IMG/VR virus record: IMGVR_UViG_3300044695_006470 | Span: 1-27,178 of that record | Source of the DNA: a virus | Direction: 5' to 3' (one strand) | Length of the DNA: 27,178 bases | Part shown: positions 19,352-27,178 of the stretch, piece after piece | Numbering within the stretch: position 1 is the stretch's first letter | How the letters are laid out: the number at the start of each line of letters is the position of its first letter | Notes under the pieces: model-generated | The model's database searches: none | What the model saw: only the letters and a program-made list of their open reading frames with translations | Told to the model about the DNA's origin: nothing | Position numbers and translations under genes: made by a program

Positions 19352-21259
19352 TTACATCTTTTTACCAAATGCGTTTTGAGGGATTGTTAATCCGGCGGGA
19401 GTTATAGTTAAAGGAGGCAACGCAATTTGTACTTTGCCATTTTCCGCCTCTTCATTAACCATTGCCTTCATAGCACTAAATACACTTAATACTTCTAAAT
19501 TAGGACTACCATCAGGTAAAGGACCTGTAGGGATACCTAATTTTTGTAAGTCTTCAATGGTACCAATAAATGCTCTTGCCGCTGAAAATCCGTCAAGTAA
19601 TTGTGATGCGAACACCAGTGGTAAGGGAAGTTGTATTCCGCCGGGCACCGATATCTTCAACAACCATAAAATCTCATCAATAACACTCTTACATTCCCTC
19701 CAATCTTTTACAAATTGAGCAACAACTATTAGTATTTGTATTAGTTTAAGGACCATGATTATTTTTTTGTTAGACTTTTCTTTTTGTAAGTCTACAATAA
19801 CACTTTGAATTAAATTCAAAATGTCTCTTTTAATTAGATTAAAAAGTTCTTTTACAAAAATCGCTCCTATCCTTGATACTAAATTTTTTATAAATGATTT
19901 AAATTGTAAAAATAAATCAACAAAACCATTTATTTTATCAACAACAAGACTACCAATAGCCTTTAACATAACTAAAATAGGTAGTAACACTTTAGGTCCT
20001 AACAATGAAATAGTTAAACCTTGAGTAATTAATTTAATAAAATTTAAATCTAACGCCGCTTTAATATTACCACCAATTGCGATACCGGTCCATTCAGGAT
20101 TGTTTGCCAATATGTCGGTCAATTCACTAGCCGCTCTATCTAAAGCAGGACCCTCAAATCGATTTAGGTCCGCCAAGGCATTTACAATCTGAACAGAATT
20201 AACAGGTAGTTTTTCAGTAGAACACTCTAAAAATTCAACAACACCCAATTTAAAATTACTAATACTTTGCTCAACGTTTCTTAAATCGACTTGATTTAAT
20301 TCGTAAAACGATTCATCAATACCATCCAATTCTCCGACTTTAGCAACTCCACTAACGTCAATTTGTGTTCGATTATCAAAACACAAACCTAATATTCTTG
20401 CCATGTATCTTTGGAATTTAGTTGAATCCTCAACTTGATTAACACTGACTTTAGCTTGAATTGAAACAGCCCCACTTAAGGAATCCATTATGTTTGCCAT
20501 AATAGATGAAAAATTGATTACACTTATAGTTTTGTAATAATCTATTAAAAATTCTGTTACTTGATTAACATTACCTACTCTATTTTTCAAATCAACTTGA
20601 AACCACGGACCGTACTGACCAAAATTATCGGTTTCAACAAATGTTATATCAAATAATTCTTGTCCAGATTGACCATAATATAGTTGTGAGTTTGCGGTAT
20701 CATATGATTGTCCGGGGTTTTGGACTCTTCGATATAATTCTTTATTCATTGAAAACGGGTCATCTTGAATGGAGACCGCATTTTTTTCATAAAGAGCAAT
20801 ACCTACTTTACTGTTTGGGTCTTTTTTTAACAACCCACCCGGGTCAACACTTTTAACTTTTACATATATAGTTTGAGCTACAAAAGTTTGTTGCTGGTCA
20901 CAACCAGTGGTCTTAATAATCTCTTCTATTAAAATTTGTTTTATCTGTGGTTGTATATTTCTTATCGTTTTGATAAGAACATTTTTCATATACCTAGAAG
21001 TATTACCACCCTTATTTCCGGTCAAATTACCAATATCCAATAATTGACTTAATTGGTCTTTAATCTCTTTTTGGTATCTTTTTACCTGTTCTTTAGCAGC
21101 ATCTAATTGTTCGGATATATCAGCTTGAGCTTGTTCTAATGAATCTCCCGCTTTTTTCTTTGCGGAGTCATATTGACCCTTTAAATCCTTGTAAGCCCCA
21201 ATAGAACTTATTTTTTCTTTTGCCTTGTTGTAGTCACTTTCTAAATCTAATGAAGCCAT
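19352..21259 (-). CDS. Large probable tail/baseplate virion protein, 635 aa
   Basis: The first 75 residues are a Lys/Glu/Gln coiled coil (DYNKAKEKISSIGAYKDLK, DAAKEQVKRYQKEIKDQL). The middle is mixed alpha/beta (GQELFDITFVETDNFGQYGP, WFQVDLKNRVG). Residues about 400-560 are very hydrophobic helices (LLGPKVLLPILVMLKAIGSL, KKIIMVLKLIQILIVVAQFV) that could cross or enter a membrane or pack in a tail core. The end is Pro/Gly-rich (PPLTITPAGLTIPQNAFGKK). It is next to the gp5-like gene. A hub or tape-measure-like role would fit the coiled coil and hydrophobic helices, but it is short for a tape measure. I do not recognise a family. Confidence 0.75.
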   Translation of the reverse strand: MASLDLESDYNKAKEKISSIGAYKDLKGQYDSAKKKAGDSLEQAQADISEQLDAAKEQVKRYQKEIKDQLSQLLDIGNLTGNKGGNTSRYMKNVLIKTIRNIQPQIKQILIEEIIKTTGCDQQQTFVAQTIYVKVKSVDPGGLLKKDPNSKVGIALYEKNAVSIQDDPFSMNKELYRRVQNPGQSYDTANSQLYYGQSGQELFDITFVETDNFGQYGPWFQVDLKNRVGNVNQVTEFLIDYYKTISVINFSSIMANIMDSLSGAVSIQAKVSVNQVEDSTKFQRYMARILGLCFDNRTQIDVSGVAKVGELDGIDESFYELNQVDLRNVEQSISNFKLGVVEFLECSTEKLPVNSVQIVNALADLNRFEGPALDRAASELTDILANNPEWTGIAIGGNIKAALDLNFIKLITQGLTISLLGPKVLLPILVMLKAIGSLVVDKINGFVDLFLQFKSFIKNLVSRIGAIFVKELFNLIKRDILNLIQSVIVDLQKEKSNKKIIMVLKLIQILIVVAQFVKDWRECKSVIDEILWLLKISVPGGIQLPLPLVFASQLLDGFSAARAFIGTIEDLQKLGIPTGPLPDGSPNLEVLSVFSAMKAMVNEEAENGKVQIALPPLTITPAGLTIPQNAFGKKM

Positions 21260-21268
21260 TATTATAAA

Positions 21269-21640
21269 TTATTTCATTTTATATGACCCATCACTTTTTG
21301 AAATATCCTTTTCTATTAAATTTTGTAAAATATCATCATCAACATCTAAATCAGAAATTGAAAACGATTCTTGTTTTGAATTTGATTTTTCCCAAATGCT
21401 CGACTGTAGTTTAGATAGAGTGAGTTTTTTCTCAACACAGTCATTAATTATCTTTTGTTGTTCTTTAATAATTGGACCCAATACGGTCATATCTTCGGTC
21501 TCTTTCATCAAAGACAACATTTTATTTTGAATTCTAATCGCAGTATTTCTCTGTTCTACAAGTTCGTTGTAAATTTCCTGCATCAATGATAACATTGATT
21601 CTTTGGTAAGATTGATTTCTTTTTTTTGAGGTCTTGGCAT
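21269..21640 (-). CDS. Coiled-coil protein of the tail cluster, 123 aa
   Basis: The protein is helical and charged, with a long coiled coil from about residue 12 to 85 (KESMLSLMQEIYNELVEQR, then RIQNKMLSLMKETEDM) and an acidic C-terminal part with two short helices (DLDVDDDILQNLIEKDI). It has no signal peptide. It is 9 nt upstream of the 635-aa tail gene and 11 nt after the late sigma factor gene. It is the first gene of the presumed late minus-strand unit, with a TATTTAT motif 4 nt before its ATG. Family unknown; an assembly chaperone is one option. Confidence 0.74.
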   Translation of the reverse strand: MPRPQKKEINLTKESMLSLMQEIYNELVEQRNTAIRIQNKMLSLMKETEDMTVLGPIIKEQQKIINDCVEKKLTLSKLQSSIWEKSNSKQESFSISDLDVDDDILQNLIEKDISKSDGSYKMK

Positions 21641-21643
21641 AAC

Positions 21644-21653
21644 AATAAATACT
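21644..21653 (-). promoter_or_regulatory. TATTTAT-type candidate late promoter at start of tail unit
   Basis: On the minus strand AGTATTTATT, its core 4 nt before the ATG at 21640. It overlaps the stop codon of the gp55-like gene and would separate middle from late transcription. Confidence 0.45.
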
Positions 21654-22401
21654 ATTTAATCATTTTTTGAATGAGATTATAATATATTACTTTATACTTC
21701 TTCATAGAACTTCTAATTTCTTTGGTACTTAAATTAGTCATTTCCCTCAAAGACAATAAAATTATATTCTTATTGAATTTATTGTTATCAGTACCAATAA
21801 AGATATTGTCGTAGTTTTCGAATAAGTCATACAATGCTTGTCCTAGTTTAATCTCATTTTCTGACAATCCTTCTTGACTAATAAACTCATCAATCTCATT
21901 CAAAAAATTTTTAATAACTAACTCACTATCAAAAACTTCTCTATCAATACTATAAGAAAAGTTAGTATTGTTTTCTAAATTAGAAGATATATCCTCATAA
22001 GAAATCTTACGATTCATATCTTTTTGGTCTTTGATGATTTGACCCATCAAATAGTTTTTACATATCGTACCAAAGTAAGAATAAGCCTTCTTTTCTTTAG
22101 CAGGCTTAAACTTATCTATTTTGGTCATCAAAAATGAGTGAGTGTCTATATGGATTTCATAGAAGTCCATATCTTTTCTATATAATTTGTATCTTCGAAT
22201 AATCGAAGAAATCATTTTGTCTAAGGGTTTCCGTAAAAACTCATTGTATATTTTATTTTTTTCATCAAAAGTTTCGGCTTGTAAAAATCTAACGACCGCC
22301 TGCTCCTCCCTGACATCAAAATAATTTGCTTGTTTTGGTTTCCTACCCTTCTTCTTTAACTCAACATTTGTATCTCCTGACAAATTGCTGATTTCGGTCA
22401 T
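21652..22401 (-). CDS. gp55: Late-transcription sigma factor (T4 gp55-like)
   Basis: gp55 is the small sigma-like factor that directs host RNA polymerase to phage late promoters, in T4 with gp33 and the sliding clamp. The 249-aa product has the hallmark block seen in gp55 of T4-like cyanophages: KQANYFDVREEQAVVRFL, KPLDKMISSIIRRYKLYRKD, IDTHSFLMTKIDKFKPAKEK, KAYSYFGTICKNYLMGQIIK. This corresponds to sigma region 2. The C-terminal 90 residues hold a helix-turn-helix-like segment (LREMTNLSTKEIRSSMKKYK) that could be a short region 4-like part. T4 gp55 is 185 aa, so this form is longer. It shares one base with the stop of the upstream glycosyltransferase (TAATG). Its likely target is the TATTTAT motif described in this window (inference). 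Confidence 0.9.
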   Translation of the reverse strand: MTEISNLSGDTNVELKKKGRKPKQANYFDVREEQAVVRFLQAETFDEKNKIYNEFLRKPLDKMISSIIRRYKLYRKDMDFYEIHIDTHSFLMTKIDKFKPAKEKKAYSYFGTICKNYLMGQIIKDQKDMNRKISYEDISSNLENNTNFSYSIDREVFDSELVIKNFLNEIDEFISQEGLSENEIKLGQALYDLFENYDNIFIGTDNNKFNKNIILLSLREMTNLSTKEIRSSMKKYKVIYYNLIQKMIK

Positions 22402-23219
22402 TAAATGGATTCTGGTTCAAATTTTATGTCTCTTTCTTTTGTAAAGAAATACTCTTTTTTCGCGGATTCTATCCAAAATCTAACTTCTTGTTCGGTCAAC
22501 ATATTATCTCCGTTCTTGTAATTCCAAAAAATAGAACCTGTACGTAAATTAACGTGTTTGTAACCAATTTTAGGGATAGACATTATTTTAACCGAATTGT
22601 AAGTCATTCTTAAAAAGAATTCGTAACCAAATGTTAATTTGAAGTTTGGTTTCATCATTCCGTAATCTTGGAACACTGACTTTTTCATTACCATACCTGA
22701 TATTTGAAAATTTTGATATGTATGTAATGTATCATTAGTCAATATACCCATTTCAGATGAGATATTCAAAGCAAATGTTGCCTCATTTGTAAATCCGGCA
22801 AATACACCTTTTTCATCAACGTCAATAACCAATGGTAAAAATGCTTGAACATCAGGGTATGATTCATGATATTTTCTAACATTCTTAAACCAAATACTTG
22901 AAAACTCATCGTCAATCTCAAAAAGAGATACCCATTCTGATTCCGCAACGCTTACTCCATGATTTACTTGAAGTGCGTAATTACCCTCCCCACTCCATAA
23001 GTGTTTTTTAACATTTAAATCACCAAAATCATATGAATTTAAGAATTCAACTAAATTTGTTTCTTCAGTGTGAACAATAACTAATTCATTAATACCGACT
23101 TTCTGATTTGACAGTGAGTCGATACATTTTTTAAAATAACCATCAAAATCAATTACTGATGATGTTTTAATCGGCAATATGACCGATACATTAAAAATTT
23201 CTTTATTTGTGTTTTCCAT
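22401..23219 (-). CDS. Family 2 glycosyltransferase (GT-A fold)
   Basis: The 272-aa product has a GT-A nucleotide-sugar binding domain: the first strand NVSVILPIKT, the helix KKCIDSLSNQ, the strand ELVIVHTEE, and an acidic D-D pair (SLFEIDDEFSS, D103-D104) in the place of the metal-binding DxD. Further on, GYEFFLRMTYNSVKIMSIPK and YKHVNLRTGS match the acceptor side of GT2 enzymes. It has no membrane anchor. It lies 1 nt after the GT-B gene and overlaps the gp55 gene by one base. In T4-like phages such enzymes modify DNA or virion glycans, or act on host polysaccharide; acceptor unknown. Confidence 0.85.
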   Translation of the reverse strand: MENTNKEIFNVSVILPIKTSSVIDFDGYFKKCIDSLSNQKVGINELVIVHTEETNLVEFLNSYDFGDLNVKKHLWSGEGNYALQVNHGVSVAESEWVSLFEIDDEFSSIWFKNVRKYHESYPDVQAFLPLVIDVDEKGVFAGFTNEATFALNISSEMGILTNDTLHTYQNFQISGMVMKKSVFQDYGMMKPNFKLTFGYEFFLRMTYNSVKIMSIPKIGYKHVNLRTGSIFWNYKNGDNMLTEQEVRFWIESAKKEYFFTKERDIKFEPESI

Positions 23220-23220
23220 A

Positions 23221-24288
23221 TTATTCTACTGTTTCTATTTCTGTAAGTTTATTAAGTTGCTCTTCAAATGAATTAAGTCTTGTCTCTAAATAACCTTCAA
23301 ACAACGACACTGAATTTTTATAAAATTCACCTTTAGTTGATAATGAATCCACAGTTGTTTTCATTTCATTGTAAAGTTCAGGTTTAATATTATCTTCCAA
23401 CCAATTCTGAAGAAAATCGGCCGCAAAATCCGTAATTTGATTTTTGTTATTAACCCAAAATCCATTATTTTCATTCATCCAATGAGGTAACAAATTAGGT
23501 ACCAAACCCAAGACAGGAACACCAGTCTTCATTGATTCGAGAGGGTATGTACCAAACCCGCTAGTTTCGTCAACCCAAATAGATAAGAAACAATCTTGTA
23601 GATTTTTAGCAAAATCTTTTTCAGTTTGATTTCTCATGTCTTTGAAAGAAACCCATCTGTATTGAGGGAATTTTAAATAGAATGTTTTAATAATATTCGC
23701 AGTATCTCTTGGCTCACGAGTGTGAATTGCGATAATTGGTTTTGGTGGATATTGTTGTTCTGTAAAATTATCCGAAATAAATGGAGGAAGAATATCAAAA
23801 GATGCTGTTCTCATAATGTTTGATATATATTCCTTTTGGAATTCAGATGTTGTGATACATTTGAAGAAACCGAATTGTTGCCATGTTTGACCAGGTTGTA
23901 ACGTTTCCAAAATATGGTCATATGCCTGACACAAAACAATTTTACCACAAGGTAATTTTTCAATCTGAGGCATTATAAATCCGTAAAGTTCAGGTAATAC
24001 GATGAAATCTTCAGGTGAAACCTCTAATTGCTGACCCTCAATTGATTTGTGAGGTAGCTTCATAAATTCCTCACCCATCCATGACGCAACACCAACGTAA
24101 TCTGGTTTTTCATGTAACATAATTGGATTATATCCCGATTTGGATAATGACATACCTAAATGGTAAATGTAAGAAATAGATGCTTTCGCATTACCTTTAG
24201 TGTCTTGGACAAGAAGATAAATTCGAGACTTTTTGTCCTTCATGTTCATTATAGATGTCTCTAATTTTTTAATTTGTTCTTGATTCAT
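23221..24288 (-). CDS. GT-B glycosyltransferase, group 1-like
   Basis: The 355-aa protein has two Rossmann-like halves. The N-terminal one starts RIYLLVQDTKGNAKASISYIY and carries CGKIVLCQAYDHI. The C-terminal one has KPIIAIHTREPRDTANIIK and the donor-binding segment SIWVDETSGFGTYPLESMKT (about 236-255, with Glu241 and Glu251) and GVPVLG, the E-x(n)-E pattern of GT4-type enzymes. No membrane segment is seen. The C-terminus is helical and charged. It forms an operon with the GT2 enzyme and small hypothetical genes. Acceptor unknown. Confidence 0.85.
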   Translation of the reverse strand: MNQEQIKKLETSIMNMKDKKSRIYLLVQDTKGNAKASISYIYHLGMSLSKSGYNPIMLHEKPDYVGVASWMGEEFMKLPHKSIEGQQLEVSPEDFIVLPELYGFIMPQIEKLPCGKIVLCQAYDHILETLQPGQTWQQFGFFKCITTSEFQKEYISNIMRTASFDILPPFISDNFTEQQYPPKPIIAIHTREPRDTANIIKTFYLKFPQYRWVSFKDMRNQTEKDFAKNLQDCFLSIWVDETSGFGTYPLESMKTGVPVLGLVPNLLPHWMNENNGFWVNNKNQITDFAADFLQNWLEDNIKPELYNEMKTTVDSLSTKGEFYKNSVSLFEGYLETRLNSFEEQLNKLTEIETVE

Positions 24289-24291
24289 ATA

Positions 24292-24561
24292 TTAATACTT
24301 GTTTAATAATTTTTTATTTAATAATGTATTGAATGAGATTTTAAATGGGATTGACAATTCGGAGCTTTTTGGTCCTAATGCTTCATCAACACCTTCATTT
24401 TCGGTCATTAAAATTTCAATTAATGTTTTAACCATTTCATATTTAACAACACTTATATGGTTTTCTGAAGAACCTGTTGAATCAACTGAAGGCTCAATAT
24501 TGATATATTCATCAATTTGGTCCAAATCCAAATAATAATATTCGTTAAGAATTTTTAGCAT
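24292..24561 (-). CDS. Unknown small acidic protein, 89 aa
   Basis: It starts MLKILNEYYYLDLDQIDEYI, an acidic helical segment with many Tyr and Asp, followed by a Ser/Glu linker, a helix (VVKYEMVKTLIEILMTENEG) and a Phe/Leu/Lys tail. It has no signal peptide or membrane segment. It overlaps the upstream HAD-like gene by 7 nt and is followed 3 nt later by the GT-B gene, so it is clearly part of the operon. Family not recognised. Confidence 0.75.
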   Translation of the reverse strand: MLKILNEYYYLDLDQIDEYINIEPSVDSTGSSENHISVVKYEMVKTLIEILMTENEGVDEALGPKSSELSIPFKISFNTLLNKKLLNKY

Positions 24562-25204
24562 GGAATAATTTCTTTTAATTTTTCTTCGAACTCCTTCATA
24601 GTTGTAATAGTATGAATTGATTCTATTTTTTTATTATACTCCGTTTCAAATTTTATAACTAATTTATCTGACGGATGTTCTAATAATAAGGACGGATTAG
24701 ATGTAAGTAAAATATCTATTTCATCCCACATTGAATTAATTGTGTAATTACTATAAAATACCACTTTTTCTAATTGGCAACCAAATTTTGACAGGAAAAA
24801 TAATGAAGCTGGTTTTGATTTACCAATCTCGTCAGAAACCACAATAAAGTCATGTTTATCTCGTAAATTAACATACACGTCATTCAAGTCGTTAAATGTA
24901 GTGTACTCTGAAGATGGGGAGTGACCAAATATTTCCATAACATAATCCTCGAATAGAAATGAATACTCTTCTTCTTTATTCTGAAAAATGAAGTGATTTG
25001 AAATTTCTAAACTGTCCACCGGTAAATTTATTTTATATTCAAATGGAACAATCTCACTTATCTCTTCAGTGTTACCTGATATATCTAATTCATAAGTTTT
25101 TTCAAACCTATCTTCATCGGTGATATCAATTAGATTTTTTTGATAAACTTGCGCAATTTTCCCAATAGTGTCCCGTAAGACACCATTTATCTCAATTCCA
25201 ATTC

Positions 25205-25208
<4 letters not shown>
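24555..25208 (-). CDS. HAD-like protein with degenerate first motif
   Basis: The layout is that of a small HAD-fold phosphatase. The start (MRIGIEINGVLRDTIGKI) matches the usual D-x-D-G-(V/T) loop, but the nucleophile Asp is Glu6 and the second Asp is Asn8. Further on, HDFIVVSDEIGKSKPASLFF looks like motif II/III with Ser and Lys present, and WDEIDILLTSNP provides the terminal acidic residues of motif IV. A large insert (about 25-105) may be a cap domain. Loss of both motif I aspartates would abolish normal phosphatase chemistry, so it may be a binding or regulatory protein, or use different chemistry. It overlaps the PhoH gene by 4 nt (ATGA). Confidence 0.68.
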
Positions 25209-26112
<904 letters not shown>

Positions 26113-26147
26113 TTAAATTATATCAATATCAATTGCATTTTTTTAAA

Positions 26148-27146
26148 TTAAATTCTATGTAAAGAGTCAATTAAATTATTTGTGATATCATAAAATTTAT
26201 TTTTTTTATTTGATACTCTGACAGATTCACTAGCTATTAAAACATCAATTATGTTAGAGTCCAAATTAAATTTATGAATATAATTTTTTCTAAAATACTC
26301 ATATAATTCATAATCAAAAGTATAAAATAAAATACTAAACAAATGTTTTGAAACATCTATATAATATGATTGAAATAAATCATCCGATAAAATAGGGTCT
26401 ATAAGATATAGGGTATCATTTTTTTCAATTAAGTTGTAAATTGAAAAATCACCATGATTAAATGTATTTGGAATATTAAAACTTTTTAAGTTTTCTATTA
26501 AAATATTACCACCAATAATTTGATTATTATTTTTTAAGTGATTATCAATTCTTCCAATATATGATTCATAATTTGAATTATTTGATGGTTTTGTATCCTT
26601 AAAAATTTTTATTACGTCGTAAATCAAATTAAAGTTGTCACATTTTTTTCCACTTATGTAGTTAGTTGCGATAGTATTTTTATCGTAACTTAGTATCTCA
26701 GGTATATTTAGTCCCAATTTTTCGGCCATAATAAACCAAGTAAATTCATTAATACTAGTATCTGTTTTCTTGGTTACTATATTGTTTAAACGTCTAACTT
26801 TATTATCTGTAAAATTTGAATCTAATTTTTCATAAAAAATACTGTCTTTAACATTAAAACATTTGTCATCTAAATAAACATCTCCATATTCTTTATTAAA
26901 AGATATTGAATCGTATTTTACATTATGTATTCGTAACCATTTTTTTATTTTATCTAAATACTTTATTTCTCTTTCTTTTAGAGTATCACAAGTTTTAGAA
27001 CCTCTGGCGGTAACAACATTAATTATATTATTATCACCGTGCAATTCATTTATTAACCTAACTATTGGTATATTAGGAGTCATATTCTCCAAATCAGAGG
27101 TATCACCAATTGCTAAAGTACCATCAAAATCAACTACAACTATCAT
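26148..27146 (-). CDS. Fusion of HAD phosphatase and aminoglycoside-phosphotransferase-like kinase domains
   Basis: Residues 1-110 are a small HAD phosphatase domain: V-V-D6-F-D8-G-T, VVTARGS (motif II Thr46), a Lys85 region (FNKEYGDVYLDDK) with D93-D94 as motif IV. From about 115 to the end the protein looks like an APH/choline-kinase fold: EFTWFIMAEKLGLNIPEILS, then NTFNHGDFSIYNLIE (H231-G-D233...N238) and LYLIDP (D250), the Brenner-type HGDxxxxN and metal-binding Asp. Both sets of catalytic residues are intact. The N-lobe Lys is less clear. The pairing of phosphatase and kinase suggests handling of a phosphorylated sugar or small alcohol in polysaccharide synthesis. It starts with an ATGA overlap with the stop of an upstream frame. 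Confidence 0.8.
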   Translation of the reverse strand: MIVVVDFDGTLAIGDTSDLENMTPNIPIVRLINELHGDNNIINVVTARGSKTCDTLKEREIKYLDKIKKWLRIHNVKYDSISFNKEYGDVYLDDKCFNVKDSIFYEKLDSNFTDNKVRRLNNIVTKKTDTSINEFTWFIMAEKLGLNIPEILSYDKNTIATNYISGKKCDNFNLIYDVIKIFKDTKPSNNSNYESYIGRIDNHLKNNNQIIGGNILIENLKSFNIPNTFNHGDFSIYNLIEKNDTLYLIDPILSDDLFQSYYIDVSKHLFSILFYTFDYELYEYFRKNYIHKFNLDSNIIDVLIASESVRVSNKKNKFYDITNNLIDSLHRI

Positions 27147-27178
27147 ATATTTTGATAATAAGATTCTATATCACCTAA
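27143..27178 (-). CDS. C-terminal end of an upstream gene, mostly outside window
   Basis: On the minus strand the last 12 codons read L-G-D-I-E-S-Y-Y-Q-N-I-stop, with the stop overlapping the ATG of the HAD/kinase gene (ATGA). The same 4-nt coupling joins other genes of this operon, which makes a real upstream gene likely. Too little is visible to name it. Confidence 0.4.
   Translation of the reverse strand, partial: LGDIESYYQNI

Noticed and set aside
20641-20856. 71-aa plus-strand frame in the 635-aa tail gene, and similar short frames at 19434, 19821 and 18500
   Set aside because: All lie fully inside well-supported minus-strand genes and have no recognisable features.

Overview
The window is a 27 kb piece of a T4-like myovirus (tailed phage) genome whose host is very probably a member of the Bacteroidota, most likely a flavobacterium-like bacterium. 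The phage assignment rests on a recognisable T4-type head module in T4 order (portal gp20, prohead protease gp21, acidic scaffold, major capsid protein gp23), a gp55-type late sigma factor and a gp5-like baseplate protein. The host assignment rests on the AT-rich composition, the lack of Shine-Dalgarno sequences before most genes, Bacteroidota-style signal peptides, two TAnnTTTG promoter elements, a DUF4494-like protein and a phage copy of ribosomal protein bS21.

Layout. 1-8288 (+): head genes, namely the end of the portal gene, an unknown helical protein, an unknown 154-aa protein, the prohead protease, a DUF4494-like protein, a PD-(D/E)xK nuclease-like protein, the acidic scaffold and the major capsid protein. 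A small bS21 gene (2081-2269, -) sits antisense inside this block. 8442-12318 (+): three exported proteins in a row, namely an outer-membrane beta-barrel, a DNA/RNA non-specific endonuclease and a subtilisin-like protease, set off by strong hairpin terminators. 12398-16056 (mixed strands): small proteins, including three more with a shared N-terminal tag, and an overlapping pair of membrane proteins that may be spanins. 16087-21640 (-): virion, tail and baseplate proteins. 21652-27178 (-): late sigma factor, two glycosyltransferases, an unknown small protein, a HAD-like protein with a degenerate active site, PhoH, a 61-codon remnant of a GDP-mannose dehydratase-like gene, and a HAD/aminoglycoside-phosphotransferase-like fusion.

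Two patterns stand out. First, several non-homologous proteins carry a short amphipathic element ending in hydrophobic-x-Glu: the proteins at 3868 (nuclease-like), 12398, 13218 (both ends) and 15192-15668, and the scaffold. The major capsid protein has the same kind of site, followed by ATSD, exactly as in the 13218 protein. T4 packages internal proteins with an N-terminal capsid-targeting sequence cut by gp21 at (L/I)xE, so this set looks like a capsid-targeted cargo system with at least one nuclease-like and two basic, Cys-containing cargos. Second, the 7-mer TATTTAT lies 4-31 nt before the start codon of 12 genes. These include all four genes that follow a terminator, but none in the gp55/PhoH/glycosyltransferase cluster. 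It is a candidate late promoter read by the gp55-type sigma factor encoded in the same window.

No tRNA, rRNA, CRISPR array or insertion sequence was seen. No stretch above 300 bases lacks a gene; the longest gap (8289-8441) holds a terminator, an inverted repeat and a promoter-like motif.
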